In this document: positions 46,247-57,130 of the stretch, piece after piece
Numbering within the stretch: position 1 is the stretch's first letter
How the letters are laid out: every line of letters begins with the position of its first letter
Source of the DNA: Eleginops maclovinus
Lineage: Eukaryota; Chordata; Actinopteri; Perciformes; Eleginopidae
Length of the DNA stretch: 64,000 bases
Assembly: GCF_036324505.1 (NCBI RefSeq)
Contig: NC_086370.1
Span: 18,688,600 to 18,752,599, forward strand
Direction of reading: 5' to 3'
Position numbers and translations under genes: made by a program
The notes under the pieces: generated by a model
Database searches by the model: none
What the model was told of the DNA's origin: nothing
What the model saw: the letters and a program-made list of their open reading frames with translations, nothing else

Positions 46247-46972
46247 TAGAGATGGATTTCATGATTCTTTCCCGGGATGTAGTTCGCGTCGGCCAGCTCG
46301 CCAAGAAGAATCGTTCAGGTTCGTTCGTTCGTTCGTTCGTTCGTTCGTTCGTCGTTCAGTCGCGTTTCCGGTACGACGTCATTCAGCGGGGAATCATGGA
46401 TGCACTGTTCTCCTCGTTCGCAAACGATCGTGGAAACAGTCAACACAACACCGTAGTTCAAGGCAAATACATAGCTGCAACTTCATGATGTGTACTTTTA
46501 GACAACACAACAGTGGCTAATGTGTATATTCACTTTAACATTTATTGAAGGCAAATAAATACTAATGGAGTAGACTACGGCTTGATCCGCCAATTTACTG
46601 TGTTGCTTTTTTTGTTCTCTCTCAGCAAGGGCTACTAAATAAAGAAATAACGACTCAATATGGCAGAAAGATTATAGTGATGATAACATGTTTAAAAACT
46701 TGGCAGAAAGATTATAGCGATGAAAAGGTTTCAAGTACCCATTTAGCCTACAAGGCTAGCGCTACTGACCGACTGAACGCGAACGACTAGAGAGGAATAA
46801 ACGAGAAGCATTCCTGTCTCTCATTGGCTCAAATTCAACGAGGACAACCGCATAGGATTGGCACAGCGACTAGTCCGTGGGAGAACGAACGAACGAACGA
46901 GAGGAAGGTGAATCGACGAATCAGGTCCAGTTGTTCGTTCGAACTGATTCGTTCGCGAACGACCCATCTCTA
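46247..46972. mobile_element. Non-autonomous hAT-like element (726 bp)
   Basis: The element is bounded by inverted ends TAGAGATGG and CCATCTCTA. It is flanked by a perfect 8-bp direct repeat CTTTCCAC (46239-46246 and 46973-46980), the target-duplication length of hAT transposons. It has no transposase gene. The subterminal parts are full of GTTC/GAAC units: a (GTTC)n tract at 46319-46352 on the left, and GAAC units plus GTTCGCGAAC on the right. The inside is ordinary AT-rich sequence with a 23-base repeat at 46661 and 46701. The TIR sequence and the 8-bp duplication support hAT; the exact family is not known to me. It lies about 2.1 kb past the bicc1 stop. Confidence 0.85.
46319..46352 (+). 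repeat. (GTTC)n tract in the hAT-like element
   Basis: About eight GTTC units lie near the left end of the element, mirrored by GAAC units at 46884-46900. Together they form an imperfect inverted arrangement that could pair over a long distance. Confidence 0.9.
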
Positions 46973-46980
46973 CTTTCCAC

Positions 46981-49900
46981 CCTCCCTCACATCTGATTTG
47001 AGCCACTCTCAATGTGGTTGTCAAGTAAATAACACTAAAATAATAATGACTCGGTTGCCAATGCCAACCAAGTAATTATCTTCTCTTCCCTTGGTCTTGA
47101 GAAAAGAGATGAAAAGGGAGGAAGCTGTTCTAGACAGTGTCTTTATTCTGAGAGGAAACCTGGGGCCGGTTCGCCCCCACTCATCATGGTACTACATTGA
47201 AACTGTTGAGCACTGATTCTCTCAGTGCTGTGACTCGTGTTCCTGCCTAGCAGACATTTGTTTTCATCCTCCACTTGTTTTGAATGTGTTTGCTCGGAGG
47301 GCCGTTGAGGTTCTTGTTTTATGAAGTGAATGTTGTTCAAATATCAATGCATGTTTTTGCAGATGTCTTAAGGATTAGTGAAGGGACTCACCAAGTCAAA
47401 AGTTTACCACCAGCGTGTCTAGTCTTTACCCTCGACAGACCAGTTTTCATTCATGTCTTTGATTTGTTTTATTAGTCATGTTGTTGTTCCCAAAGGGATT
47501 TTTTGGAAGGAGTCTTTGTACTGCAATCAAATGGTACATTTATGATAAATGTAAACCACTAAGGAAATGATGTAATACATACCTTTTGTACAACAGTTTC
47601 ATTTTATGCAACCATTGTTTTTGTGTCAGAGGTACACAAAGTTCCAGAGAATAATTTGTGTGTAAACATTGCCATGTGGCCAAAGCTCTGTTCACTTTGG
47701 CATCTGTTGATGCTATTGTTATACTAAATGCATTGTAGCTCAGATGTAAACAGGACATTTTTGAGAATCTGTCAAGCAGGCAAAAAAATGTTTGTTCAAA
47801 CATTCAAATATTATGAAGGTAATAAATGTATGCAAGAAAGACCCTTTTAGTTTTGGTGTTTGTATGTCACACTGATAGAAAACATTACTGTCTTAAGTGT
47901 CTTCTTTGCTCAAAATGAAAGGAAATGAAAAGAAGCTGTAAGCTTTCAGGAAACAGACTTTCAGTAAGTGTTAGATCAAGTAACCTTACCCAGAATGATC
48001 ACAAACAGCAGATAAGCAGCACACAAAAAGGGTTACAGTAAACTGGCAAACAGATAATAGAAAGGAACTACTGCAATACTTGTTTTAATGTCATGTAATG
48101 AATCAGCCCATTCTTAAAGGCTGCAGAATTACACTGACAAAGAAGCCATAAAAAAATGAGGATTATAAATATTAAGTCACACACTCTATCTACTTTGTGA
48201 AATCCTCACAGCTAGTCATAATCAAAACCGGTTACATATTCAACAACCAGGGCCCTGCCATGCATCCTAGTTCTAATCCGCATAGTCTAGATCTGCTTAA
48301 TCCAACAGAATGAATCTGCTGCAAATGATGAGGATTCTTGCAGGGACGACATACCGTAATGCCGTGAACAAATTAATTTTAAGCTCAGTCTGGAGTATGG
48401 GGCTCTGAAATCACTGCCCATCTGTTCAGGCTACAGGACAATCAAAGACATTGAATGTATATAGAGTGTAAATGGTTTTTTTCATTCATTTTCAGGCATT
48501 ATCCGGGTCATTTAATCTAGTTCCTCTGTAATGAATAGTTTAGATTTGAAAATGATCTGATTGAAGGATGTCACAAAGTCTGCACGGTCTCACTTGGCTT
48601 GTTTACATGTACAGTAAGCCATGGCAATGTACCTTATTTAATATGAGCAGCTCAGCAAAATTAGACAATAAGACCATCTGTAAAGAATACACAGCCACGG
48701 TTTCCTGCCAAATCCTGTGTGGCAGTGTTATTGAAAAACCTCAAGAGGGCAGTGTTGCCACTCAAAATGAATCCCTTTTTTAGAAAACCATGGACAATGG
48801 TAACACGGAAACAGATGATTGCAATAATAACTCAATTAAATAAAAAATGGACTGGTTGCTGCTTTAACAACCATCCTTCAGACAAAATGCAATGTAAATG
48901 CCTTTCCCTTTTGAGACCATAGTCAAAATGAAAAGGGTGTGTGTGTGTGTATGTGTGTGTGTAACTGCATGCTTTTAAACAATATACAAAACCCCATCCA
49001 AGATGATTTTTGCCTGGGGTAAGAATTTTCAATTTTATTTGTCATCATATGAATTGCTGTAAATCTAATAAACAGACCTCTCGGTTTGAGACAGAAAATG
49101 GCAGAAGGGAGAGGGAGAGCCTCTCATCCAATGCAAATGAGCCCTCAACTAAAACAGGTGGGGCCTGAAGTTCAACGTGACTCACTCGTCCTCTGTCATT
49201 ATTTTCCAGAAGGAAAACGGAACGCCTTTATGTTAACACCACAACACCGAATAGGATGTAAATACTGGTGTGTTGAGGTGCATGGGGTTGATGTTTAGGA
49301 AGGATGTTAAGAAAACACTCACTTTAGCACCTGCTGCCAATTTCTCAAATGATAGATGGATCAGAGCTGAAACCAAATATATTCTCCTTTTTTTGTAAAG
49401 TTTGATCTTAAAGAATATTTGGCTTCCACAGGAACAAATAGTCTTACGATTTGGCCCCAAAAACATAATGGCATAATGGCTTTAGAGAAAAGCTATTAAA
49501 TCACAAATCAAAGTCTCTCTTCACCTCAGAGTGATTATGTGTACGGCACAGCTGGCAATCGTGTCTCAGTGCCCGGCATGACCAATTTGAATTTCATGTT
49601 CTATTGTGGGAGACGGACAGAGTGAAAGACGGCTAAATTGCAGAGAAACGAAGTGACAGGCTTTTTATGACTAACCAACCATGCATTTATTCTGCATCCC
49701 GGCAGCCTTCCCACTTGGACACCAGCAGCAGCATCACATATTGTTCCCAGGAGCAGCTTGCCTTTGCAGGAAAGGTGTGAATGAGAGGAGCTGTGAATCT
49801 GTTGCTACCTCACCACACCTGGCTCTTATCCAATGGACAATATGCTCACAGTTTCTGATGAGTCTGGGTCATTACGTCTATAGAACAGATTTTGACTCCT

Positions 49901-51959
49901 CATGTTAAAAAATGACACAAATCTGATGCATTTATGTGGCTCTTAATGCATTCATTTGCATTATTTCAGTGGAAGCATACCATGCAACTGTAGTATGTAC
50001 TAGCCTATATGTTCTTTTTGTTAGCCCATACGCTTATTTTGATTTCAGCTTTTTCCCATATACAATTCAATCAGGAATCATACTGGTAACCAATTGTCTT
50101 GTGGCTGTCAGAAAATTAAACCTAACCTCTTTGGCCTTCTGTCAGCTGTTATTTCAGTGTTTGACAGATGTGGCCAACCTCCACCTCCAGTTTTCATTAG
50201 AGCAAGACCCAGAGAGCGTCACAGCTTTGAGTCCATCTATAAGACCCCTCATTCATCCAGATCTCTCAAGACTCCATCCTGAGGTATTCTTATACACCTT
50301 GTGACCAATAACAATATCATGATGACGAAAAGTGGAATAGTTCCACATTTTGGAAAATGGCTTTATTCCCTTTGTTGCCTCGAGATGGATGTGAAGATTG
50401 ATACCCTTTATGTCTGTATGCTTAATATGAAACAAGAGCCTGAAGTGCAATTTAATTGTGTTTCCCAAAATGCCACACTACGTTTAAGCATTTCCTTTTT
50501 CGTGCACCCTCCTGTTAGTTACTCTAAATCAATTTTAATAATAACATCCCTGCTTTTAATCAGTCTCTCCTAATTAAAATTGGTGGGATTTTTTTGCATG
50601 TTGGCTAACAATGAATTTCATTATCCATAACGTTTTATTGTAACAACCAGAATGAAGGGTGATTATGTTTGATTCTTAAAAAGCTCAGATAAACTGGGAA
50701 TTCATTTGGAGAGCTGAGAAACTCATGGCTGTTATCAGTCAACCTGCAGCTATGATCTAGGGCCAGCGCTCACACTGCAAATCAATGACACGCTTCGTTT
50801 GCTTTCCTCAGACAAATGTGTTTGTGGTGAGCTGTGGCACATCCACACATCTTGAGCCCTGGAGACTTGGTATTGCTTTCTGCTAATGTAAAATGTTTTG
50901 GCCTGTGCTCCATATACTGCCTCACCACTGACCTCTTGGATTCAAAGTGATGTGTTGTGACCGCAGGGTGTGTGAGAGACAGTGGAAGATGTACTGTAAT
51001 TAGCTTAGAGCAAATACAGTAAGAGGGATAGTGTAATTTTTCTATATCCTTTCCATTTTCAAACCCATAACGCTTGTTTTTCTAAGTCCCTCACTACACC
51101 TCTCTCCCTGCTATTACCCCAGCTGTCAGTGTGTGTCCACGTGGCATCCAAGCACTAAGCGAAGTGAGCCAATTTGAGTGGACTGCCAATACGGGGCACA
51201 CCATGACATCCAGTGTACACAAGCACAAATGCACCCTGGCTAATGTGCACTTCATGGGATTTAACAGCAGAGAGAATGTAGGAAAAGAAAAGGGGGTAAG
51301 ATGGTAGAAGTGAATGTGAGAAGGCAAACAGGTAATACTGTAGCAGTGAAGAGGAAGGATGTAGGTGAAGATGAAGAAGGGGGAGGGGATGGACTGGGCT
51401 TGGTGTGGGTTACACGGGACACAGTGTTGCTCATCCTCGTCCTCCTGCAGCTCTACTGGAAACGTTAACGCATGATGACTCTCGCTGGAGGGGATACGGG
51501 TGGGTGGAGGGAGGGATGGCAGAGAGGAGGATGGATAGTAGGAACGCTCCAGAATCGGTCGGCCTCATCCTCCTCCTCCTCCTCTCCAGTACCAGATAAG
51601 CACAGCAGGCAGAGCGGGGAAATGAGAAAAGGGAGGGAGACGGGGCGAGAAAAAAAAGAAATAGATGATGCTGTACATAATGATGAGTTTTAGTTCTTTT
51701 TACTTATGTTTTGTGCCCGAGGACCTTTGATGAGCTTACTCGCTGGTTAATGCAATTACATAGTGGATACAGTCATTCAAACAGATGCTGTGTTAATCTG
51801 TGGATATCAGTGCAAAGCTCTTTAGTAATCAAGCCATCTTAGACAGCAGGGGGGCAGTTGGACAGATGCATTTATAAACTTGTAAAAGCTAAATGCTTTC
51901 TACACAAATATCTGTTTTCAAATTACAGATCAGGTTCATCAGTTAGATAGATAGAATCG
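46981..51959. other. Intergenic region between bicc1 and the phyhipl flank; no gene seen
   Basis: This 5-kb stretch is AT-rich, with a short (GT)n at 48937-48962 and a G/A-rich patch at 51340-51680 that includes a (CTC)n run near 51568. All open frames are short, and none has recognisable motifs or splice-bounded similarity. It may contain enhancers of either neighbour, but nothing in the sequence alone shows it. Confidence 0.6.
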
Positions 51960-51969
51960 GAGGATAAAA

Positions 51970-52243
51970 CCCTCTTTATTTGTCACATACATGCACACAG
52001 CAGAGCACACACAGTGAAATTGGTCCTCTGCATTTAACCCATCCTAGTACTAGGAGCAGTGGGCAGCTGTTGTGCAGCGCCCGGGGAGCAATGGGCTCAA
52101 GGGCACCCCAGCAGGGCCTAGGAGGTGAACTGGGACCTCTCCAAGTAGCAGTCCACTTTCCATATTTCAAGTCTGTTTGGGGACTTGAACCGACGACCCT
52201 ACGATTCCCAGTCCAAGCCCCTACTGACTGGGCCACTGCTGGT
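51970..52243 (-). mobile_element. tRNA-derived SINE (reverse orientation)
   Basis: Read on the - strand, the element starts near 52243 with a tRNA-like head. The A-box-like text GTGGCCCAGTCAG lies at about 52224-52236 and the B box GGTTCAAGTCC at 52181-52191, a close match to the GGTTCRANTCC consensus. A body follows, then a 3' part with TTAAATGCAGAGGACCAATT and TCACTGTGTGTGC, ending GTGACAAATAAAGAGG. This 3' part looks like that of SINEs I recall from teleost genomes. It lies about 1.6 kb upstream of the phyhipl start codon. No target duplication is obvious, so the ends are approximate. Confidence 0.8.
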
Positions 52244-53640
52244 TGATACTGTATCTAGCAGCTTCTTCTCCTCTGATGCAGATGGTTCTTTGTTTGCAGG
52301 GATTCATCTGCATGCTGACCTTCGCTTTTAATGAGTTGTATTTCGCAGGCAGAAAATTTAAGGCAGATGCTGCATTGCCCTCATAAATTCTGAACTGGAA
52401 TAAATGCAGGCACTTCTGTGGCGCATCTCATATGTTTCCAACTGAATGCAACTGTGTTTATAAGCTTACCAGGATTTTAATTCCCATGCCTGCTTTTAAA
52501 TCCTCCAGTGTGCACGAACAAGCTCACCAACCAGTTTTCTCTGTCAAAAAATTAGTATGAAAAATGTGGGATTTTAAAGTGGTCACATTGCTCTTTGCTA
52601 TTGTATCCTCTGTCTCTCCCTGTAACTACAGAGTTGGTGATGATGATGATGCTGTGTCAGTGTGCCTCACACAGTGCTGAGTTAGGGTGGAGTCCCTCCT
52701 ATGATTGCAGTTTAGCCTACAGTGCAGCAGTTTTTGAACAGCATGACTCAGGGGTCCCATAGGCGCAGCTACAGAATTCGTGGACTGCTAAATAGATAAA
52801 GACTCAAGTCTCCTCTGGGCGTCTTGTGTAACACTGAGACTGACAAACCGAGAGTGACATTGCCTCCCTTTGATGCTCCCCTATGGAGATACAACACCGC
52901 TGTAGAAAGTGTACGAAACATGACTCTGTGATGATCAGACATTACTTTGTCATTGCCCAATGGTGTTACAAGAGGCGCCTGCAGTGTGTTCTAGCCACGA
53001 TTTGCACTTGACCTTTTATGCCTTGGCAATCCTGTTTCTGTGAGCCACTGATAAAAAGGGTGTAGTAGGGGAGATAATTATAAACAAACACACCCCACAG
53101 CCAAGCATTAAGCATGGTTTCTGGCAATGAGCTCACGCGGTTCTGCGTTATATTATGCGTGATTAAAATGCAAAGAGGGGTCGTTTATATGATGTTAAGG
53201 CATTGGTGAGGCGCTCGTTCATTCATTATGTCGAGCAATATGTCAGAGTCCCCCAGCTCATTATGGTGTGGACCATTTGCACCTGCGCTCATGCGAGAGG
53301 GCTCCACCTCACCAAATAAGGACATGTGAGAGACCCTTTGTGGAATGACGTTGAACGTGAAATAGGAATGAACGGGAAGGTTTTAGATGGAGACCCAAAC
53401 TGGAGGGGGGACACTGGGCTAATCTGGTTTCATAAGAAACTGGTGAATTTGTGGAACGTCTCTGCGCTAATCCGCTCAAGTATTCATGTTTAACTGTCCC
53501 GCGGAGGAGTAACACACAGGGCACACTTGTGGCTCCGAGGGCACAGATGCACTGCCTAATGCTGTGCGTTTTAAAAAAGATAAATGCACAAGCTGATATC
53601 TTAGCAGCTCATACATTCAAATGCATCTCTGCAGGAGCTG
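52244..53640. other. Upstream flank of phyhipl; no gene seen
   Basis: No coding signal is supported here. The stretch has some G/C-richer segments near 53080-53300, including CACCTG E-box-like text and ATGCAAAG. These could be regulatory, but short motifs of this kind also occur by chance. Confidence 0.5.
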
Positions 53641-53876
53641 CTATGCCCACGTTGCAAACCCGAACTGGCGGCTTGTGCTGATCGCGCCTGTGACGATTCC
53701 GCTGACGCGCCACTAGCCGCACCACCCAGGAGACGGGAGGAGAACAGAGAGCGACGAAAACCGGTCTCTCTTTCTTTTCTCCTTGCTTCACGGCAGTTGA
53801 CAGAAGGTTGCAGCTGTGCAAGTCCAGTGGACGATATTTAACGAGCAGTAATCCCAGCATCACCCAGGCTGCAGCG
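53641..53876 (+). promoter_or_regulatory. phyhipl: phyhipl promoter / 5' UTR, CpG-rich
   Basis: The 120 bases from about 53655 are markedly richer in CG dinucleotides than the surroundings (for example GATCGCGCC, CTGACGCGCC and GAGCGACG). They are followed by a pyrimidine tract and a short leader to the ATG. No TATA box is clear. The transcription start cannot be placed from sequence. The reading frame upstream of the ATG contains no other in-frame ATG in the leader. Confidence 0.5.
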
Positions 53877-53982
53877 ATGGAGGTACCAGGTTTGGCGCAC
53901 AGCATCACCAGTCCATTAAGTCCCTGCGAGGGGATGATCAAGGACTTGAGCTTGGACGCATTACAGTTATGCGAGCGAGATG
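53877..53982 (+). CDS. phyhipl: phyhipl exon 1 (start codon)
   Basis: This 106-bp coding part begins MEVPGLAHSITSPLSPCEGM, then IKDLSLDALQLCERD, leaving one base for a Gly codon. The human protein begins MEVPRLDHALNSPTSPCEEV with the same IKNLSLEAIQLCDRDG plan. The ATG sits in a good context (GCAGCGATGG). The donor is GTAAGG. PHYHIPL is a paralogue of the phytanoyl-CoA hydroxylase-interacting protein PHYHIP, expressed mainly in brain. Its biochemical role is not well defined (family knowledge). Confidence 0.95.
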
Positions 53983-55940
53983 GTAAGGAGACGGCTTTTC
54001 ACTGGGGTGTTTGCAAATAATATCAGTGCATTAGGCTATATTTTACATTTTACAGACGCTGCATGCATACAGTCTGCTTGCTCATTGGTTTTAGTTGCAT
54101 GTAGCCATATTGTGTGTTTGAAGGGAGTAGGGGCCGGTTGGAGCGATGGTGCGCTTGTGCGTGTGTGGAATAGCTAAGTGTCTTTACAGTGACAACCAGG
54201 TTTTGGTTTGTTCGTATGACAGGGGACTTTGCTCAAAACAAATCTGCTAACTAAACATGCAATTTTATTTCAGCACCACATGCATGGACAGAGATCGCCA
54301 GCCACCCCGCCTATAACTGCTGCTTCTTTATCTCAGGGAGTTGCCATAATCAATCAAGTGCTTATTTCTATGATTCTAGTCTTGTATTTCATCCTTAACT
54401 TACGAGAAACTCTCTGCGTTTATTCATTTATAATTTATCATCCAGATGCATCCATGCTGGATAGTCTATTGTTGACTTCGAATTTAAAAGTTTGTTGGTT
54501 AAATAGCATCAAACAAAGAATGATTTGTCACTTATTTGAAGGTATATATAAGCTAGTTGAGTAAGGTGTTAACAGATGAGCAGTTTTTACATGAGCAGGC
54601 TGAATCCTGATGGAAGTTAATGGTGGGGAGGGAAAAAAGCAAGTCATCATCAGGAGAGAATGAGAGGCTCGAACATGGCTGCACCCACGTGTGCACAGGC
54701 GGTGCAGATCCACACACCCATCAGTGCAATTACAACAATACACACAAACTGATTCCCCATCTGATGCATCGTCAGAGACCCCTCTTTAATTAAGATTGTA
54801 GATTGAGTCACATTTAATGAGATCACACCTTGTCACAGCTGAATGGATTTAATTGGGATTTTTTTTTGCCTTCCTAGATTTGTTTCTTATCTATTGATGG
54901 ATTGACCAGTTTTGAAATGGTGGATTCAATGGGGTGTCTTTATTAAGCCTGCAAAGGACCCCCAGCCTCTGACCACAGTGCGTTCATTGTATCACACCGC
55001 CTCATTTTCTCATCTGCCAGGGCTGCACCTCATAATGTAATACAGCAGCACACCGTTTATATCCTCTTAGTGCTTTGCTGGCTTGATTCTGAAGCTGTAA
55101 TTTTAATAATGGTATATAGGCTGGGGCTGGAATTTTCTAATGGATGTTGTTACAGGGTTGTGCTTGCTGTGCTGCAGGTTTACTGGTTTTTGCAGCAAGA
55201 CAGCCACGTTCCTATTCATCAAGTGAAATACCCAGTGTAAATAGTGTCTCTGTGTCCTTGAGACACCCACATGCTCTGTTTATGGAGCAACACAGTCACA
55301 TTGTCCACCTTCTGTGCAGATTCTGCTGGACAATTGGTTTTTGTAGTATAACGGAGGACTTTCTAGAATTGTTGCTTCAGATAATTCATGTTCTGTAGAT
55401 GGTGTGCTTGAAACACTCATATTTGTGCAGTTTTAGAAGGCATAATGTCATTACAAAATACCATGCTAGAGCCATTATAGTCTGCCCATATTGCTCACCC
55501 ATAACTCTGCACAACATACTTGAGCTTCATGATGAGGCAAGATCAATTATTTATGAATCACCTTGCAATGGACTCAATCTCCGTTACTCAGTAATTGAAG
55601 TGATGTTTAGAATAGTGTTCCTGTTTTTTGGACCACCCCCTCAATTTTGATGGAACAGTTTCTGACATAAAATGACTTCCAGAAATATTATCCAGTTAAC
55701 AATTCCCTACCACACCCTATGCTGATAACTGCATATTCCACTTTTAGCTTTCTTGGAACCGCATGGTCAATACTTAATTTTTCCCAAGGACAGTATTCAT
55801 TTCGGATCCACATCTTTCTAAATTTAGTTCTGAAATCCTTTAATATTTAATTGTCAGCATCAGAGGCTTATGTGCCTTTGCTGACCTAGCAAATGGAAGG
55901 CAAAGAGCTTCAGAAGACCTAGTATCTCTGTGGGAAAAAG

Positions 55941-55950
<10 letters not shown>

Positions 55951-56004
<54 letters not shown>
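55951..56004 (+). repeat. (CA)n microsatellite
   Basis: About 21 uninterrupted CA units follow a short CT run and continue with CAAACACACACACAC. It lies in phyhipl intron 1 and is probably polymorphic. Confidence 0.95.
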
Positions 56005-56005
<1 letters not shown>

Positions 56006-56479
56006 TGAGGACTGTGTGAGCATTTCAATGGACCAAAGAAATAGAGGGATACAAGTTGTTCTTCTGTGTTCCCTGTGTTAGAGGGGGGTGTCACGGCCTT
56101 AATGCTTCGGTTTAGTCCCGGGGTTGTGACTTGAATAAGTGTGGGGTAGGGAATGTTTTGCTAAGAGTGATGAGTAGTGGGAAATTTACAGACACCGTTG
56201 CTGGTGTGCCGACGTCTGGGGACACACAGAGGTGCCTCCATGATGTTTTACTGGTTTAAATATTGCCACAAACCTTTGCAAGGCTGACTCATACCTCCAT
56301 TTTGATTTCATATCCACCGTAAATGCGTAGTTACAGGGGGTAATGAAATACTCGCTACATGGCTTGCATGGCCTTTGTGCCTGTGGACGATGACATAATT
56401 AAGTTGTCGTGATGGATGGCTGCCATTTGTTCAACCAAGTACTGTGTCTGCACTGTCTGAACTCTCTCTGTCTGAGGTA

Positions 56480-56503
56480 CTGCTGCTGCTGCTGCTGCTG
56501 CTG
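56480..56503 (+). repeat. (CTG)8 trinucleotide repeat
   Basis: Eight perfect CTG units lie in phyhipl intron 1 on the sense strand. It is short and not in a coding frame. Confidence 0.95.
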
Positions 56504-56785
56504 CGACCCCCTCAGTCTGGCAGTGTGTGTGCCCATGTTAGACAGACGGATGGATAGATAGATGGATGGTAAACAATCAACGTTACCTCAACTCAACCAG
56601 TAACTGTCAAGTTGAAGAAAAGCCCCCTCAGTGTCGAGCCTGTCCATTACTACTTGACGATGGCATTGTTTCTGAGAATGAATTGCCGCGTCACTTGAAC
56701 AAAGGAATATACTTTTCAGCCCCCTGAAGAACAGGCAGTGGGTAAAACTAAATGTCTCAGAATTAAATATCACAGGCATTGAGTG

Positions 56786-57130
56786 GATTGCTATGAGATT
56801 TGTTATGGAAATACATAGTCCCAGGAGGATGAAGTCTACAGATGTTGGTGACCACCTGTCGTTTTCCCTAGCGCCACCAAGAGGTTGACAATTTTCAAGA
56901 GAGGTTTATGAAATGCTCTATCTATATTAGGATGGAATGCTTTTGAATACTTTGTGGATCCATTCACTTTCATCTATTGCTTTGCTTTGCTGTCAGTTAT
57001 CTTACATTAGTATGCTCTCATGCAAAACTAAGATGTTAAATATCATGTTAGCATGCTGACGTTAGCATGTAGCTTAAAGTACCACAATGTCTAATCCCGG
57101 TCTCACAGAGCTACTTGGCTGTAGAACCCA
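56786..57130. repeat. Probable degenerate percomorph interspersed repeat
   Basis: It contains TTAGCATGCTGACGTTAGCA and TGTAGCTTAAAGTACCAC, and ends in a CTCACAGAGCTACTTGGCTG phrase. I recall near-identical text from a very abundant percomorph repeat. An early part with TTCCCTAGCGCCACCAAGAG fits the same family. Boundaries are approximate and the family name is not certain. Confidence 0.55.
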
